From NCBI RefSeq assembly GCF_000443165.1, contig NZ_ATJV01000002.1, positions 62,001 through 126,000 of the forward strand: a stretch of DNA of 64,000 nucleotides. The letters are read 5' to 3'. Source of the DNA: Thauera terpenica 58Eu. GTDB taxonomy: Bacteria > Pseudomonadota > Gammaproteobacteria > Burkholderiales > Rhodocyclaceae. The translations under genes and the position numbers were made by a program. The notes under the pieces were generated by a model. The model did not search any database, was not told the origin of the DNA, and saw nothing but the letters and a program-made list of their open reading frames with translations. This document shows, one piece after another, positions 1 to 9,665 of this stretch; within the stretch, counting starts at the first letter, position 1, and each line of letters starts with the position of its first letter.

Positions 1-202
1 GAGCGCCTCGCCTCGGCCATCTTCCTATGATCTCTTCACAGCCCACGCACAGGAGGACGAATTTGAGCGGAGACATGGAGCATCCTCACCATCCTTGTTG
101 ATTGATGTGCACATGAACATTGACGTCTCCGTTCAGGAGACCTGACGGTGCAATGATTGGCACCGTAGAGAAGCGGGGCGCCTCTGGCGCCCCGCTCCCA
201 TT
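1..202. other. Left-edge sequence, no complete gene
   Basis: No gene is supported here. Frame 1 reads nine codons to a TGA at 28-30 and could be the tail of a plus-strand gene, but this is too short to judge. The stretch otherwise holds only the hairpin listed at 173-195. Confidence 0.4.
173..195 (-). terminator. Hairpin downstream of ispF
   Basis: A perfect 10-bp stem (GCGGGGCGCC / GGCGCCCCGC) with a 3-nt loop lies just beyond the ispF stop. On the minus strand it is followed by only a weak pyrimidine tract (CTTCTCT), so it is terminator-like rather than a textbook intrinsic terminator. Confidence 0.45.
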
Positions 203-697
203 TCAGCGCTCGTCAGCGCGCGCGATCAGGGCCACGGCCTGAGCGGCAATGCCCTCGCCGCGGCCGGTGAAGCCCAGCTTTTCGGTGGTCTTGCCCTTGA
301 TGTTGATCGCGCTGGCGTCCATCGCCAGATCGAGCGCGATGTTGGCAACCATGGCGGGCGCGTGCGGCATGATCCTGGGCGCGGCGCAGATCACCGTGGC
401 ATCGATGTTCACCACCTCCCAGCCGGCCGCACGCACGCGGGCGAAGGCCGCACGCAGGAGCACGCGACTGTCGGCCCCGGCGTGGCGGGCGTCGGTGTCG
501 GGAAACAATCTGCCGATGTCACCCAGCGCGGCCGCGCCCAGCACCGCATCGGTGATGGCGTGCAGCAACACATCGGCGTCGGAGTGGCCCAGCAAGCCGC
601 GCGCAAACGGGATGTCGACCCCGCCGATGATCAGCGCCCGGCCGGGCACCAGGGCATGGACGTCGAAGCCCTGACCAATGCGGAACGGAACCTTCAT
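203..697 (-). CDS. ispF: 2-C-methyl-D-erythritol 2,4-cyclodiphosphate synthase
   Basis: A 164-residue protein of normal IspF length. IspF cyclises CDP-methylerythritol 2-phosphate and releases CMP, in the MEP isoprenoid pathway in the cytosol. The N-terminus GQGFDVHAL carries the metal-binding Asp and His of the family, followed by [12 protein letters not shown], and the C-terminal part has the [15 protein letters not shown] segment. An upstream in-frame ATG would add 11 residues. ATG 697 was chosen because it overlaps the ispD stop as ATGA, indicating translational coupling, and gives the usual N-terminus. Confidence 0.97.
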   Translation of the reverse strand: MKVPFRIGQGFDVHALVPGRALIIGGVDIPFARGLLGHSDADVLLHAITDAVLGAAALGDIGRLFPDTDARHAGADSRVLLRAAFARVRAAGWEVVNIDATVICAAPRIMPHAPAMVANIALDLAMDASAINIKGKTTEKLGFTGRGEGIAAQAVALIARADER

Positions 698-1458
698 GAC
701 TTCAAGCCCTCGCGATTTTGCAGAATCCACTCGGCCAGATGCAGGTCGAGCGGATAAGTGACTTTCAGATTGGTGGTGTCGCCCTGCACCAGGCGCGGAC
801 TGAGACCGGCGGCCTCCATGGCGCTCGCCTCATCGGTGACCTGGGAGGCGTTCTCGAGTGCGCGGCGCAGCATGATGTAGCGGAACATCTGCGGCGTCTG
901 CGCCTGCCACAAGCTGTCACGCGGCACGGTGGCGGCGACGCGGTGATAGTCATCGGCGCGCTTCAAGGTGTCGGCGACGGGCACGGCGAGCAGTCCACCC
1001 ACTTTTTCATGCGCGAGTTCGCGCACCAGCTTGTCGATGTGCCAGGCCGCAAGGCAAGGTCGTGCGGCGTCATGCACCAGAATCCAGTCCGACTGCGCGA
1101 CCTCGGCGCCGATCGCGCGCAAGCCCCCGAGCACGCTGTCGGCACGCGTGGCGCCACCACAGAACAGCGGCACGAGCTTTTCGCCCAGCGCAGACCAGTC
1201 GTGACGCGACCACTCGCGGTCGTCGATCGAGAGCACGACAAAGACCTTGTCGATATGCGGCGACCCACACAGCACGGCCAGGGTGTGATGGATGAGGGGA
1301 CGCCCGAGCAGGGGCAGATACTGCTTTGGCCGCTCCGTCCCCATGCGCGATCCGCTGCCTGCAGCGGGCACGATGGCGAAGTGATGCGCACGGCCATCGG
1401 CGTGGGCGCTGGCGAAGGGTCGCACAAGGGGGTCGGGATGAGAGCGGGCATTCGGCAT
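694..1458 (-). CDS. ispD: 2-C-methyl-D-erythritol 4-phosphate cytidylyltransferase
   Basis: A 254-residue enzyme that transfers CMP from CTP to methylerythritol 4-phosphate, two steps before IspF in the MEP pathway. The nucleotide-binding signature [11 protein letters not shown] with RPKQYLPL sits near residue 30, and VHDAARP is the second substrate and metal motif. The open frame continues 37 codons upstream in low-complexity Arg/Cys-rich sequence that does not look like the family. ATG 1458 gives the usual short N-terminal extension. The gene is first in a two-gene ispDF operon divergent from the memo-like gene. Confidence 0.96.
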   Translation of the reverse strand: MPNARSHPDPLVRPFASAHADGRAHHFAIVPAAGSGSRMGTERPKQYLPLLGRPLIHHTLAVLCGSPHIDKVFVVLSIDDREWSRHDWSALGEKLVPLFCGGATRADSVLGGLRAIGAEVAQSDWILVHDAARPCLAAWHIDKLVRELAHEKVGGLLAVPVADTLKRADDYHRVAATVPRDSLWQAQTPQMFRYIMLRRALENASQVTDEASAMEAAGLSPRLVQGDTTNLKVTYPLDLHLAEWILQNREGLKS

Positions 1459-1631
1459 GGCGCGCATTCTAACGTGCGCATCGGCGCGCGCGCCGCAGAA
1501 CCAGACAAGGCAGCGTGCACCCCGCGTGCGCGCCCATCGACACCTGCGACAAGACCCCACCGAACCCACTCCTGCGCAGGCGGTCTATAGTCAACGCGTC
1601 GATAACAGGCGCGAGCTTGTGGAGGTTGGCG

Positions 1632-2456
1632 ATGGCCATTGCATCTGTGCGTCCGGCGGCCCTTGCCGGACAGTTCTACCCGCGTGAAGAGCGCGTGCTG
1701 CGCATGCAGATCACCGAAATGCTTGCAGCCGCCCTGCCGCTCGAGCACGCGATCACGCCCAAGGCCATCATCGTGCCGCACGCGGGCTACATCTATTCGG
1801 GGGGCGTGGCCGCCTACGCCTATCGCACCCTGGCCGCAGTGCGCGAACAGGTTCGGCGCGTGGTCGTGCTCGGTCCGGCGCATCGGGCGGCAGTGCGCGG
1901 CTTCGTCCTGCCCGCCGCGCAGGCTTTCAGCACGCCGCTGGGTGAGGTGCCGCTGAGTCGTATCGACTGGCTGATGCTGCAGGCACGGGGCGATGTGTAC
2001 GTTGACGATCAGCCCCATGCGCAGGAGCACTGCATCGAGGTCCAGCTGCCCTTCCTGCAGACCATGCTCGGCAGTTTTTCCATGGTGCCTATCCTGGTGG
2101 GCGACGCCTCCGACGATTCCGTCGCCGAAGTGCTCGAGGCCTTGTGGGGTGGGCCGGAAACCCTGATCGTGATCAGCTCCGACCTATCGCATTACCTGCC
2201 CTATCGCCAAGCCCAGTGGACGGACCGCTCGACGGTGGACCAGGTGCTGGAGCTGCGCCCTGGCATCTCGCATCAACAGGCCTGTGGTGCAACACCGGTC
2301 AATGGCCTGCTGCTGGCAGCGCAGCGGCGCCTGCTCAAGCCCCAGCTGCTCGACCTGCGCAACTCCGGCGACACCGCGGGCGATCGCAGCCGCGTCGTCG
2401 GCTATGCCAGCCTGGTGTTTTCCGAACCCGAGGCAACCACCCATGCCCGACACTGA
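1632..2456 (+). CDS. AmmeMemoRadiSam system protein B (MEMO1 family)
   Basis: A 274-residue MEMO-like protein, related to the dioxygenase-type class III fold. Visible family features are RPAALAGQFYP at the start, VPHAGYIYSGGVAAYAY, LGPAHRA, EHCIEVQLPFLQ and ISSDLSHYLPY, containing the conserved His, Asp and Glu residues of the MEMO pocket. ATG 1632 was chosen for the GTGGAGG Shine-Dalgarno 6 nt upstream. The preceding 39 open codons are not family-like. It overlaps the AMMECR1 gene by 14 bp, starting a three-gene operon. Its biochemical role in bacteria is unknown. Confidence 0.93.
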   Translation: MAIASVRPAALAGQFYPREERVLRMQITEMLAAALPLEHAITPKAIIVPHAGYIYSGGVAAYAYRTLAAVREQVRRVVVLGPAHRAAVRGFVLPAAQAFSTPLGEVPLSRIDWLMLQARGDVYVDDQPHAQEHCIEVQLPFLQTMLGSFSMVPILVGDASDDSVAEVLEALWGGPETLIVISSDLSHYLPYRQAQWTDRSTVDQVLELRPGISHQQACGATPVNGLLLAAQRRLLKPQLLDLRNSGDTAGDRSRVVGYASLVFSEPEATTHARH

Positions 2457-3036
2457 ATTCGGTGCCCTGCTGCTGCGCCTTGCGCGCGCCGCGATCGCCC
2501 ACCATCTGGGCCTGGGCCCGCAGCCACAGGCGCTCGGTGACCCACGCCTGGACGAGCGCGGCGCCACCTTCGTCACCCTCACCCTGAACGGTGAATTACG
2601 CGGCTGCATCGGCAGCGTGCGCCGTACACGCAGCCTGGGCGAAGACCTCATCGTCAATGCGGTCGGCGCCGCCAGCAGGGATTCGCGCTTTCCACCCTTG
2701 TCGCAGGCCGAGTTCGAGCACGTACTCATCGAGGTGTCCGTACTAAGCGAGCCCGAGTTCATCGACTTTGATACCGAGGCTGCCTTGCTGGAAAGGATCA
2801 CGCCGCACGAGGACGGGCTGATGCTGTTTGCCGGCTGTCGCAGCGCCACCTTCCTGCCCCAGGTGTGGGAGCAGCTGCCCGCACCGGCCGACTTCCTCGC
2901 CGCGCTCAAGCGCAAGGCCGGCATGGCGGTCGAACGCCCGGTGGACGGGCTTATGGCCGCCCGCTACGGGGTGCGCAAATGGCGCGAATCCGAGCGCCCG
3001 TCTGATGATCCAGCGCAACTGCAGGAGCTCCAATGA
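2443..3036 (+). CDS. AmmeMemoRadiSam system protein A (AMMECR1 domain)
   Basis: A 197-residue AMMECR1-domain protein. The family signature LRGCIGSVR appears near residue 50, preceded by FVTLTLNGE and followed by NAVGAASRDSRFPP and EVSVLSEPE. The start lies inside the 3' end of the MEMO-like gene and the stop overlaps the radical SAM gene, so the three are probably translated together. Function is not established. Conserved linkage of AMMECR1, MEMO and a radical SAM protein is what defines this system. Confidence 0.93.
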   Translation: MPDTEFGALLLRLARAAIAHHLGLGPQPQALGDPRLDERGATFVTLTLNGELRGCIGSVRRTRSLGEDLIVNAVGAASRDSRFPPLSQAEFEHVLIEVSVLSEPEFIDFDTEAALLERITPHEDGLMLFAGCRSATFLPQVWEQLPAPADFLAALKRKAGMAVERPVDGLMAARYGVRKWRESERPSDDPAQLQELQ

Positions 3037-4151
3037 CCCCATCCGGCGCCAAGGCCGCCCACCCCGGCAGCCATCACCCTGCGCTTTACTGGCATGCCCT
3101 CGCCGATGGCCGCATCCAGTGCGACCTGTGTCCGCGCTACTGCAAGCTGCACCCCGGCCAGCGCGGCGCGTGCTTTGTGCGCATGCGCGAAGGGGATGGC
3201 GTGGTGCTGACGACTTACGGACGCAGTTCAGGTTTCTGTATCGACCCGATCGAGAAGAAGCCGCTCAACCACTTCTATCCGGGCAGCAGCGTGTTCTCCT
3301 TCGGCACCGCCGGCTGCAATCTCGCCTGCAAGTTCTGCCAGAACTGGGACATCTCCAAGTCGCGCGACATGGACAGCCTGATGGATGCGGCTTCGCCGGA
3401 CGAGATCGCCCTCACCGCCCTCAGTCACGGTTGCCACAGCGTGGCCTTCACCTACAACGACCCGGTGATCTTCGCCGAATACGCCATGGACGTGGCCGAC
3501 GCCTGCCATGCGCGCGGCCTGAAGACGGTGGCGGTGACCGCCGCCTACATCACCGAGCTGGCGCGACCGGACTTCTTCTCGCGCATGGATGCGGTCAATG
3601 TCGACCTCAAGGGCTTCAGCGACGACTTCTACCTCAGGCTGTGTGGCGCTCACCTGCAGCCGGTTCTCGACACCCTGGTGTGGCTGCGCCACGAGACCCA
3701 GCCCTGGCTCGAGCTGACCACCCTGCTCATCCCCGGCCAGAACGACTCCGACGCCGAGCTCACCGCCTTGTCGCGCTGGGTGAGGGACGAGCTGGGTGAT
3801 GAGACCCCCTTGCATTTCAGCGCCTTCCACCCTGATTTCAAGATGAGCGAGATCCCACCGACGCCGCCTGCGACCCTGGGTCGGGCGCGGCGCATCGCAC
3901 GCGAGATCGGACTGAAGCACGTCTACACCGGCAATGTGCACGATGTCGACGGTGACACCACGCGCTGCACCGGCTGTGGCAAGACCCTGATCGTGCGCGA
4001 CTGGTACGAGATCCTCAGCTACCGGCTTGATGCCCAGGGCCGCTGCCCCGACTGCGGCACGCCGCTCGCGGGCCGTTTCGGTGCCGTCGGCGCAGCCCGC
4101 GGCGAAGCCTTCGGCGCACAGCGCATCCCGGTCGCCATCCATCGGCGCTGA
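3033..4151 (+). CDS. AmmeMemoRadiSam system radical SAM enzyme
   Basis: A 372-residue radical SAM protein, similar in layout to pyruvate-formate-lyase activating enzymes. The 4Fe-4S motif is CNLACKFCQNW (CxxxCxxC) near residue 95. An N-terminal CDLCPRYC and a C-terminal pair, CTGCGK and CPDCG, suggest further metal sites. The start overlaps the AMMECR1 stop as ATGA. The substrate is unknown. The operon suggests it acts with the A and B proteins on a shared target. The last about 35 residues after the CPDCG pair are Ala/Arg-rich and probably not conserved. Confidence 0.94.
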   Translation: MTPSGAKAAHPGSHHPALYWHALADGRIQCDLCPRYCKLHPGQRGACFVRMREGDGVVLTTYGRSSGFCIDPIEKKPLNHFYPGSSVFSFGTAGCNLACKFCQNWDISKSRDMDSLMDAASPDEIALTALSHGCHSVAFTYNDPVIFAEYAMDVADACHARGLKTVAVTAAYITELARPDFFSRMDAVNVDLKGFSDDFYLRLCGAHLQPVLDTLVWLRHETQPWLELTTLLIPGQNDSDAELTALSRWVRDELGDETPLHFSAFHPDFKMSEIPPTPPATLGRARRIAREIGLKHVYTGNVHDVDGDTTRCTGCGKTLIVRDWYEILSYRLDAQGRCPDCGTPLAGRFGAVGAARGEAFGAQRIPVAIHRR

Positions 4152-4199
4152 GCGCGGCGGCTTGCGCCCGCGCCTTGCCCCGCAAGCCGGTCGTGTGCA

Positions 4200-4919
4200 A
4201 TGCTCGTCCCATTCGAACTCCAGGCCTTTCTCGCCCAGCCCGCCGTGAAGTTGCGCCACACCCTCATCAGCATTCCCACTGCAGGCGTCTGGCTTGACGG
4301 CGTGCTGGCGCATGCGCCCGATGTGCGCGGACTTGCGTTGATCCCCGAATCCGACTTCTATCGCCCGCCACGGATTGACGACAGCCGCCGCGCGCGCGAG
4401 CTGCAGGCCGCCGGCTTTGCAACGATGAGCCTGAATCTGCTCACCCGCCATGAAGCCGCACGCGACCCCGACGCCGGTTACAACATCGCCCGCCTCACCC
4501 GTCGCCTGCTCGACACCATCGAATGGTGTCAGCATCAGCCCGCGCTCGCCCCGCAGTCGCTGGGCATCGTCGCCGCCGGCACCGGCTGTGCGGCCGCGGT
4601 GCGCGCGGCGGTTGCGCAGCCCGAGCGCATCGCGGCCATCGTCTGCATCGCCGGTCGGGCCGACCTTGCCGGTGGCGTGCCCCTGCGCGCGCTGACGACG
4701 CCGATCCGCTTCATTGTGGCCGCGGACGACCCCCAGGCGACGATCTGCAGGTCTGCCTTCGAGCTCATTGCGCGCACCCTGCGGGACTGGGTCGAGGTCC
4801 ACCAGGACACGCCCGGCCGTCCTCCTGGCGTGCACGCGGCCGCCGCCGCCCAATGGCTGCAACGCCATCTGCCGCCACCCAGGCCACCCCAGCCCGAAGT
4901 CGAAGCCGTCCGCGCTTGA
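4200..4919 (+). CDS. Alpha/beta-hydrolase-like protein lacking the nucleophile
   Basis: A 239-residue protein with the order of a dienelactone-hydrolase-type alpha/beta hydrolase: an HTLISIPTAG strand, a LNLLTRHE loop, a nucleophile-elbow region GIVAAGTGC at 122-130, a strand ending IRFIVAADD, and a C-terminal helix. The elbow normally reads GxSxG. Here residues 125-129 are AAGTG, so the Ser position is Gly127, and no clear catalytic His follows. It is probably not a hydrolase, or it uses other chemistry. It lies 48 bp after the AmmeMemoRadiSam operon on the same strand. No good Shine-Dalgarno is visible before ATG 4200. Confidence 0.7.
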   Translation: MLVPFELQAFLAQPAVKLRHTLISIPTAGVWLDGVLAHAPDVRGLALIPESDFYRPPRIDDSRRARELQAAGFATMSLNLLTRHEAARDPDAGYNIARLTRRLLDTIEWCQHQPALAPQSLGIVAAGTGCAAAVRAAVAQPERIAAIVCIAGRADLAGGVPLRALTTPIRFIVAADDPQATICRSAFELIARTLRDWVEVHQDTPGRPPGVHAAAAAQWLQRHLPPPRPPQPEVEAVRA

Positions 4920-5001
4920 GTCTCCTGCACCCACGACCGCATCCACGGCCGCATTCACGCCGGCCTCCACCGAAGAGCCGTGGCGCGCGCGCCCTGTCCT
5001 C

Positions 5002-5007
5002 TATAAT
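5002..5007 (+). promoter_or_regulatory. Possible -10 element for mfd
   Basis: A perfect TATAAT lies 72 nt before the mfd start in otherwise GC-rich DNA. No convincing -35 element is present at the usual spacing, so this is a weak assignment based on the -10 box alone. Confidence 0.4.
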
Positions 5008-5078
5008 CCCTGCTCTGACCGGCACCGGCCCCATGGCCGCAATCCGGCCGTAGTCCGTTTACTGTCCCGTCTGCCAAG

Positions 5079-8000
5079 ATGCCCAGCCTCCTCCACAGCA
5101 CCAGCCCGAGCACCTCCTCAAACGCATCGAAGAGCGCATCCCGAAGCACCGCTTCCAGTACGTCGCCAGATGCGTCGACACATCCGCCCGCGAGCCCGTC
5201 GCCCAGTCAGCTGGCGGCCTTGCTGCCGGCGCTGTCCGGCCTCGCCCTGCCGCGGGCCGGCGCCCGCCTCGAGCTGCCCGCCTGTGCGGGCTCGGCCGAT
5301 GCCCTGGCCATCGCCCAGCTGGCCCAGCGCGCGCAGCGCCTGCTGGTGATCACTGCCAACCCGCTCGACGCCCAGCGCCTGCAGGACGAGCTCGGCTGGC
5401 TGGCGCCGGGCTTGCGCGCGCACCTGCTGCCCGACTGGGAAACCCTGCCCTACGACAACTTCTCGCCCCACCAGGACCTCATCTCCGAGCGCCTGTCGTC
5501 GCTGTATGCCATCAGCCGCGGCGAGACCGATGTCGTGCTGGTGCCCGCGTCGACCGCGCTCTACCGCATGGCACCGCCGTCCTACCTGGCCGCCTACACC
5601 TTCTTTCTCAAGCAGGGCGAGCAGTTCGACGTCGAGCAATTCAAGGCGCAGATGGTGGTGGCCGGCTACGCCCACGTCACCCAGGTGGTCAGTCCGGGCG
5701 AATTCTCGGTGCGCGGCGGTCTGGTGGACCTGTTTCCGATGGGCTCACCGCTGCCCTTTCGCATCGACCTCTTTGACGATGAAGTCGAGAGCATCAAGAC
5801 CTTCGACCCCGACACCCAGCGCACCGTCTATCCGACCCATGAAATCCGCCTCTTGCCGGCGCGTGAGTTTCCGCTCGACGACAAGGGGCGGGCGCGTTTT
5901 CGCAGCCGCTTTCGCGAGACCTTCGAGGGCGACCCGACGCGCGCGGCAATCTACAAGGACGTCTCGAACGGCATTGCACCGGCTGGCATCGAATACTTCC
6001 TGCCGCTCTTCTTCGAGGAATCGGCAACCCTGCTCGACTATCTGCCCGCCGACACCGCGGTGCTGCTGCATCGTGACGTGCCCACCGCCATCGCCGAATT
6101 CTGGCGCGACACGCGCTCACGCCACGACCTGCTCAAGGGCGATCGCAGCCGCCCGGTGCTGCCGCCTGAGCAGTTGTTCCTCAGCGATGAGGCCTTCTTC
6201 ATCGCCCTCAAGGACCGGCCGCGCCTGAGCCTGGGAGCTGGCAGCGGCAGTGGCGCGGCGATTGCCCAGGCCTTGCCCGAGCTCGCGGTGGAGCGCAAGG
6301 CGAGCGATCCCTTGCACAAGCTCAAGGCCTTCCGGGACGGTTTCGGTGGCCGCATCCTGCTGCTCGCCGACTCGCCGGGCCGGCGCGAGACGATGGCGGA
6401 GTACCTGCTCGAGTACGGGCTGCAGCCCGAGCCCGCCACTGACTTTGCCACCTTCCTCGCGGGCGATGCCGCCTTTGCGCTGGGCATCGCACCGCTGGCC
6501 AGCGGTTTCATGCTGCCCGAAGCCAGCACGCACACCCCGGGCATGGGCGCCGGTCTCGCCGTCATCACCGAAGCCGAACTCTACGCTTCGACCGCGCGCA
6601 GCCGCGCGCGCCGCGACAGCCGCAAGGCGGCGACGATGGAGGGCTGGCTGCGCGACCTGTCCGAGCTCAAGCTTGGCGACCCGGTGGTGCACGTCTCCCA
6701 TGGCGTGGGTCGTTACCTCGGCCTCATTCACATGAACCTCGGCGAGGGCGAGACCGAGTTCCTGCACCTGGAGTACAACGGCGGCGACAAGCTCTACGTG
6801 CCGGTGTCGCAGCTGCACGTCATCACCCGCTACGCCGGGGCCGACCCCGAAACCATAGACCTGCACCGCCTCGGCTCCGGGCAATGGGAGAAGGCCAAGA
6901 AGAAGGCCGCGCTTCAGGTGCGCGACACCGCGGCCGAACTGCTCGCCCTCTACGCCCAGCGTGCGGCGCGCGCCGGCCACCGTTTCGACTTCAAGCAACA
7001 TGACCTGGACGCCTTCACCGAAGGCTTCGGCTTCGAGACCACCCCCGACCAGCAGGCCGCCATCGACGCCGTGATCAGCGACATGAGGTCGGGGCGGCCC
7101 ATGGACCGGCTGGTGTGCGGCGACGTCGGCTTTGGCAAGACCGAGGTCGCGCTACGCGCCGCCTTCATCGCAGTCGCCGATGGCAAGCAGGTAGTGGTGC
7201 TGTGCCCCACCACCTTGCTCACCGAGCAGCATTACCAGCATTTCGCCGACCGCTTTGCCGACTGGCCGATCAAGATCGCCGAGCTGTCGCGCTTCCGCTC
7301 TGCCAAGGAGCAGACCGAGGCACTCGCCCAGCTCGCCGAGGGCAAGATCGACATCATCATCGGCACCCACCGCCTGCTGCAGAAGGACGTGGTCTTCAAG
7401 CGCCTCGGCCTGGTGATCATCGACGAGGAGCACCGCTTCGGTGTGCGCCAGAAGGAGGCGCTCAAGCAACTGCGGCGCGAGGTCGACATCCTCACCCTGA
7501 CCGCGACGCCGATCCCGCGCACCCTGGGTCTGGCGATGGAAGGCCTGCGCGAGTTCTCGGTGATCGCCACCGCGCCGCAAAAGCGCCTGGCGATCAAGAC
7601 CTTCGTGCAGCCCGCCAGCCGCGGCGTGATTCGTGAGGCGGTGCTGCGCGAATTCAAGCGTGGCGGCCAGGTGTACTTCCTGCACAACGAGGTCGACACC
7701 ATAGAGAACACACGCAACGGACTCGAAGAACTGCTGCCCGAAGCGCGCATCGTGGTCGGCCACGGGCAGCTGCCCGAGCGCGAGCTCGAGCGCGTGATGC
7801 GCGAATTCACTCAGCAGCGCGCCAACCTGCTGCTGTGCACGACCATCATCGAGACCGGCATCAACATCCCCACCGCCAACACCATCATCATCAACCGCGC
7901 TGACCGCTTCGGCCTGGCGCAGCTGCACCAGCTGCGCGGCCGGGTCGGGCGCTCGCACCACCAGGCCTACGCCTATCTGCTCACCGATGCCAATGGCAAG

Positions 8001-8669
8001 CCCACCGCCCAGGCACAGAAGCGCCTGGAGGCGATTGCGATGATGGAGGAGCTCGGCTCGGGCTTCTATCTGGCGATGCACGACCTCGAGATCCGTGGCG
8101 CCGGCGAGGTGCTGGGCGAGAGCCAGTCCGGTGACATCCAGCAGATCGGCTTCAGCCTGTACACCGAGATGCTCAAGCGCGCGGTCAGGGATCTGCAGGC
8201 GGGCAAGGAGCCCGACCTCTCGCAGCCGCTGGAGGTGGTGTCCGAGATCAACCTCCACACTCCGGCGCTGATGCCCACCGACTATTGCCCTGACGTGCAG
8301 GAACGTCTGACGCTGTACAAGCGCCTGGCCAACTGCGACACCGATGATGACTTGCGCGCGCTGCAGGAAGAGCTGATCGACCGTTTCGGCGAGTTGCCAC
8401 CGCAGACCGTGGCCCTGATCGAGACCCACCGCCTGCGCATGCTGGTGAAGGACTACGGCGTGCACAAGCTCGACGCCTCGGCCACCCAGATCAGCGTGCA
8501 ATTCAGCAAGGACGCCCCGATCGATCCGCTGAAGGTGATCTTCCTCATCCAGAAGGACCGCAGCACCAAGATGGCGGGTCCGGAAAAACTCGTACGTCGT
8601 GCCAACCTGCCAAACCTGAAGGAGCGCGTCAAAGCCGTGCGCGAGCTGCTCGACGCGGTCAAGGCCTGA
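5079..8669 (+). CDS. mfd: Transcription-repair coupling factor Mfd
   Basis: A 1196-residue Mfd. It displaces RNA polymerase stalled at DNA lesions and recruits UvrA. The layout is UvrB-like N-terminal domains (LPDWETLPYDNFSPHQDLISERL near residue 125), an RNA-polymerase-interacting domain (VVHVSHGVGRY near 545), a helicase core with Walker A GDVGFGKTE near 685 and DEEH box near 785, the RecG-like translocation motif RADRFGLAQLHQLRGRVGRS, and a C-terminal domain ending in ELLDAVKA. The first about 45 residues are Ser/Thr/Pro-rich and unlike the family, so the true start may be downstream, although no better-placed start is obvious. Confidence 0.97.
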   Translation: MPSLLHSTSPSTSSNASKSASRSTASSTSPDASTHPPASPSPSQLAALLPALSGLALPRAGARLELPACAGSADALAIAQLAQRAQRLLVITANPLDAQRLQDELGWLAPGLRAHLLPDWETLPYDNFSPHQDLISERLSSLYAISRGETDVVLVPASTALYRMAPPSYLAAYTFFLKQGEQFDVEQFKAQMVVAGYAHVTQVVSPGEFSVRGGLVDLFPMGSPLPFRIDLFDDEVESIKTFDPDTQRTVYPTHEIRLLPAREFPLDDKGRARFRSRFRETFEGDPTRAAIYKDVSNGIAPAGIEYFLPLFFEESATLLDYLPADTAVLLHRDVPTAIAEFWRDTRSRHDLLKGDRSRPVLPPEQLFLSDEAFFIALKDRPRLSLGAGSGSGAAIAQALPELAVERKASDPLHKLKAFRDGFGGRILLLADSPGRRETMAEYLLEYGLQPEPATDFATFLAGDAAFALGIAPLASGFMLPEASTHTPGMGAGLAVITEAELYASTARSRARRDSRKAATMEGWLRDLSELKLGDPVVHVSHGVGRYLGLIHMNLGEGETEFLHLEYNGGDKLYVPVSQLHVITRYAGADPETIDLHRLGSGQWEKAKKKAALQVRDTAAELLALYAQRAARAGHRFDFKQHDLDAFTEGFGFETTPDQQAAIDAVISDMRSGRPMDRLVCGDVGFGKTEVALRAAFIAVADGKQVVVLCPTTLLTEQHYQHFADRFADWPIKIAELSRFRSAKEQTEALAQLAEGKIDIIIGTHRLLQKDVVFKRLGLVIIDEEHRFGVRQKEALKQLRREVDILTLTATPIPRTLGLAMEGLREFSVIATAPQKRLAIKTFVQPASRGVIREAVLREFKRGGQVYFLHNEVDTIENTRNGLEELLPEARIVVGHGQLPERELERVMREFTQQRANLLLCTTIIETGINIPTANTIIINRADRFGLAQLHQLRGRVGRSHHQAYAYLLTDANGKPTAQAQKRLEAIAMMEELGSGFYLAMHDLEIRGAGEVLGESQSGDIQQIGFSLYTEMLKRAVRDLQAGKEPDLSQPLEVVSEINLHTPALMPTDYCPDVQERLTLYKRLANCDTDDDLRALQEELIDRFGELPPQTVALIETHRLRMLVKDYGVHKLDASATQISVQFSKDAPIDPLKVIFLIQKDRSTKMAGPEKLVRRANLPNLKERVKAVRELLDAVKA

Positions 8670-8688
8670 GGCGAGAAAGAGAGTTCCC

Positions 8689-9654
8689 ATGCTGATCAAC
8701 TGCATCGCTTACAAAAACGGCCACAGGCAGACGAGCATCCCGATCGAAGAGCTCAGCGCAGCGCTCAAGCAGCCCGACACCTTCGTCTGGGTGGCATTGC
8801 AGGACGCCAGCACAGAGGAGCTCACGACCATGAAGGACATCTTCGGACTTCACGAGCTCGCGGTCGAGGATGCCGATCACGGCAATCAACGCCCCAAGGT
8901 CGAGGAGTATGACGATGAACTCTTCGTCGTCATGCACCTGGTCGAGGAACACAAGGGTGCGCTTGCGGTGGGCGAACTCCATATCTTCGTGGGCGCCAAC
9001 TACATCCTGTCGGTGCGCAATCGCAGCAAACAGGAGTTCAAGTCCGTCCGGGCGCGCTGCGAACGCGAACCGAAGATGCTCGCCAAAGGCCCGGGCTATG
9101 TCCTGTATGCCTTGATGGATGAGGTGGTGGACCGCTACTTTCCGCTCATCGAGCGCTTCGAGCACGAGCTCGAGGCGATGGAAGAGCGCATCTTCACCAA
9201 AGGCGCGGCGCTGTCCAACATCCGCCGTCTATACCGCCTCAAGCGCAAGCTCACCGTGCTCAAGCATGCGGTGCTGCCCTTACTGGAGGCCAGCGGCAAG
9301 CTGCACAGCGGGCGCGTGCCCGAGGTGTGCACCAAGAGCCGGCACTACTTTCGCGACGTGTTCGATCACCTCACCCGCCTCAATGCCTCGCTCGACGGCA
9401 TCCGCGACACCATCTCCACCGCCATCCAGGTCAACCTGTCGATGGTCACGATCGATCAGACCGAAGTCAGCAAGCGCCTCGCCGCGTGGGCGGGCATCTT
9501 TGCGGTGGCCACCGCTTTCGCTGGCATCTGGGGCATGAACTTTCGCAACATGCCCGAGCTGGAGTGGGAATACGGCTACCTGTTTGCGGTGGCGGTGATC
9601 GCGGGCACCAGCTCCTTTCTGTGGTGGCGTTTCAGGAAGGCAAAATGGCTGTGA
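8689..9654 (+). CDS. corA: CorA family magnesium/cobalt transporter
   Basis: A 321-residue CorA. The long cytoplasmic N-terminal domain is followed by two membrane helices at the end. The signature GMNF lies in GIWGMNFRNMPE at the end of the first helix, and the protein ends with a short basic tail (WWRFRKAKWL), as in CorA pentamers. It moves Mg2+ across the inner membrane down the electrochemical gradient. It is 19 bp after mfd on the same strand, and its stop is only 11 bp from the stop of the convergent Mg2+ P-type ATPase gene. Confidence 0.95.
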   Translation: MLINCIAYKNGHRQTSIPIEELSAALKQPDTFVWVALQDASTEELTTMKDIFGLHELAVEDADHGNQRPKVEEYDDELFVVMHLVEEHKGALAVGELHIFVGANYILSVRNRSKQEFKSVRARCEREPKMLAKGPGYVLYALMDEVVDRYFPLIERFEHELEAMEERIFTKGAALSNIRRLYRLKRKLTVLKHAVLPLLEASGKLHSGRVPEVCTKSRHYFRDVFDHLTRLNASLDGIRDTISTAIQVNLSMVTIDQTEVSKRLAAWAGIFAVATAFAGIWGMNFRNMPELEWEYGYLFAVAVIAGTSSFLWWRFRKAKWL

Positions 9655-9665
9655 GGCCCTTGCGC

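Noticed and set aside
3228-4970. 580-codon antisense frame across the radical SAM and hydrolase genes
   Set aside because: Spans two real genes on the other strand and shows no family motif. A GC-driven shadow.
7152-8705. 517-codon antisense frame in mfd
   Set aside because: Lies opposite the conserved helicase domain, low-complexity and with no recognisable domain.
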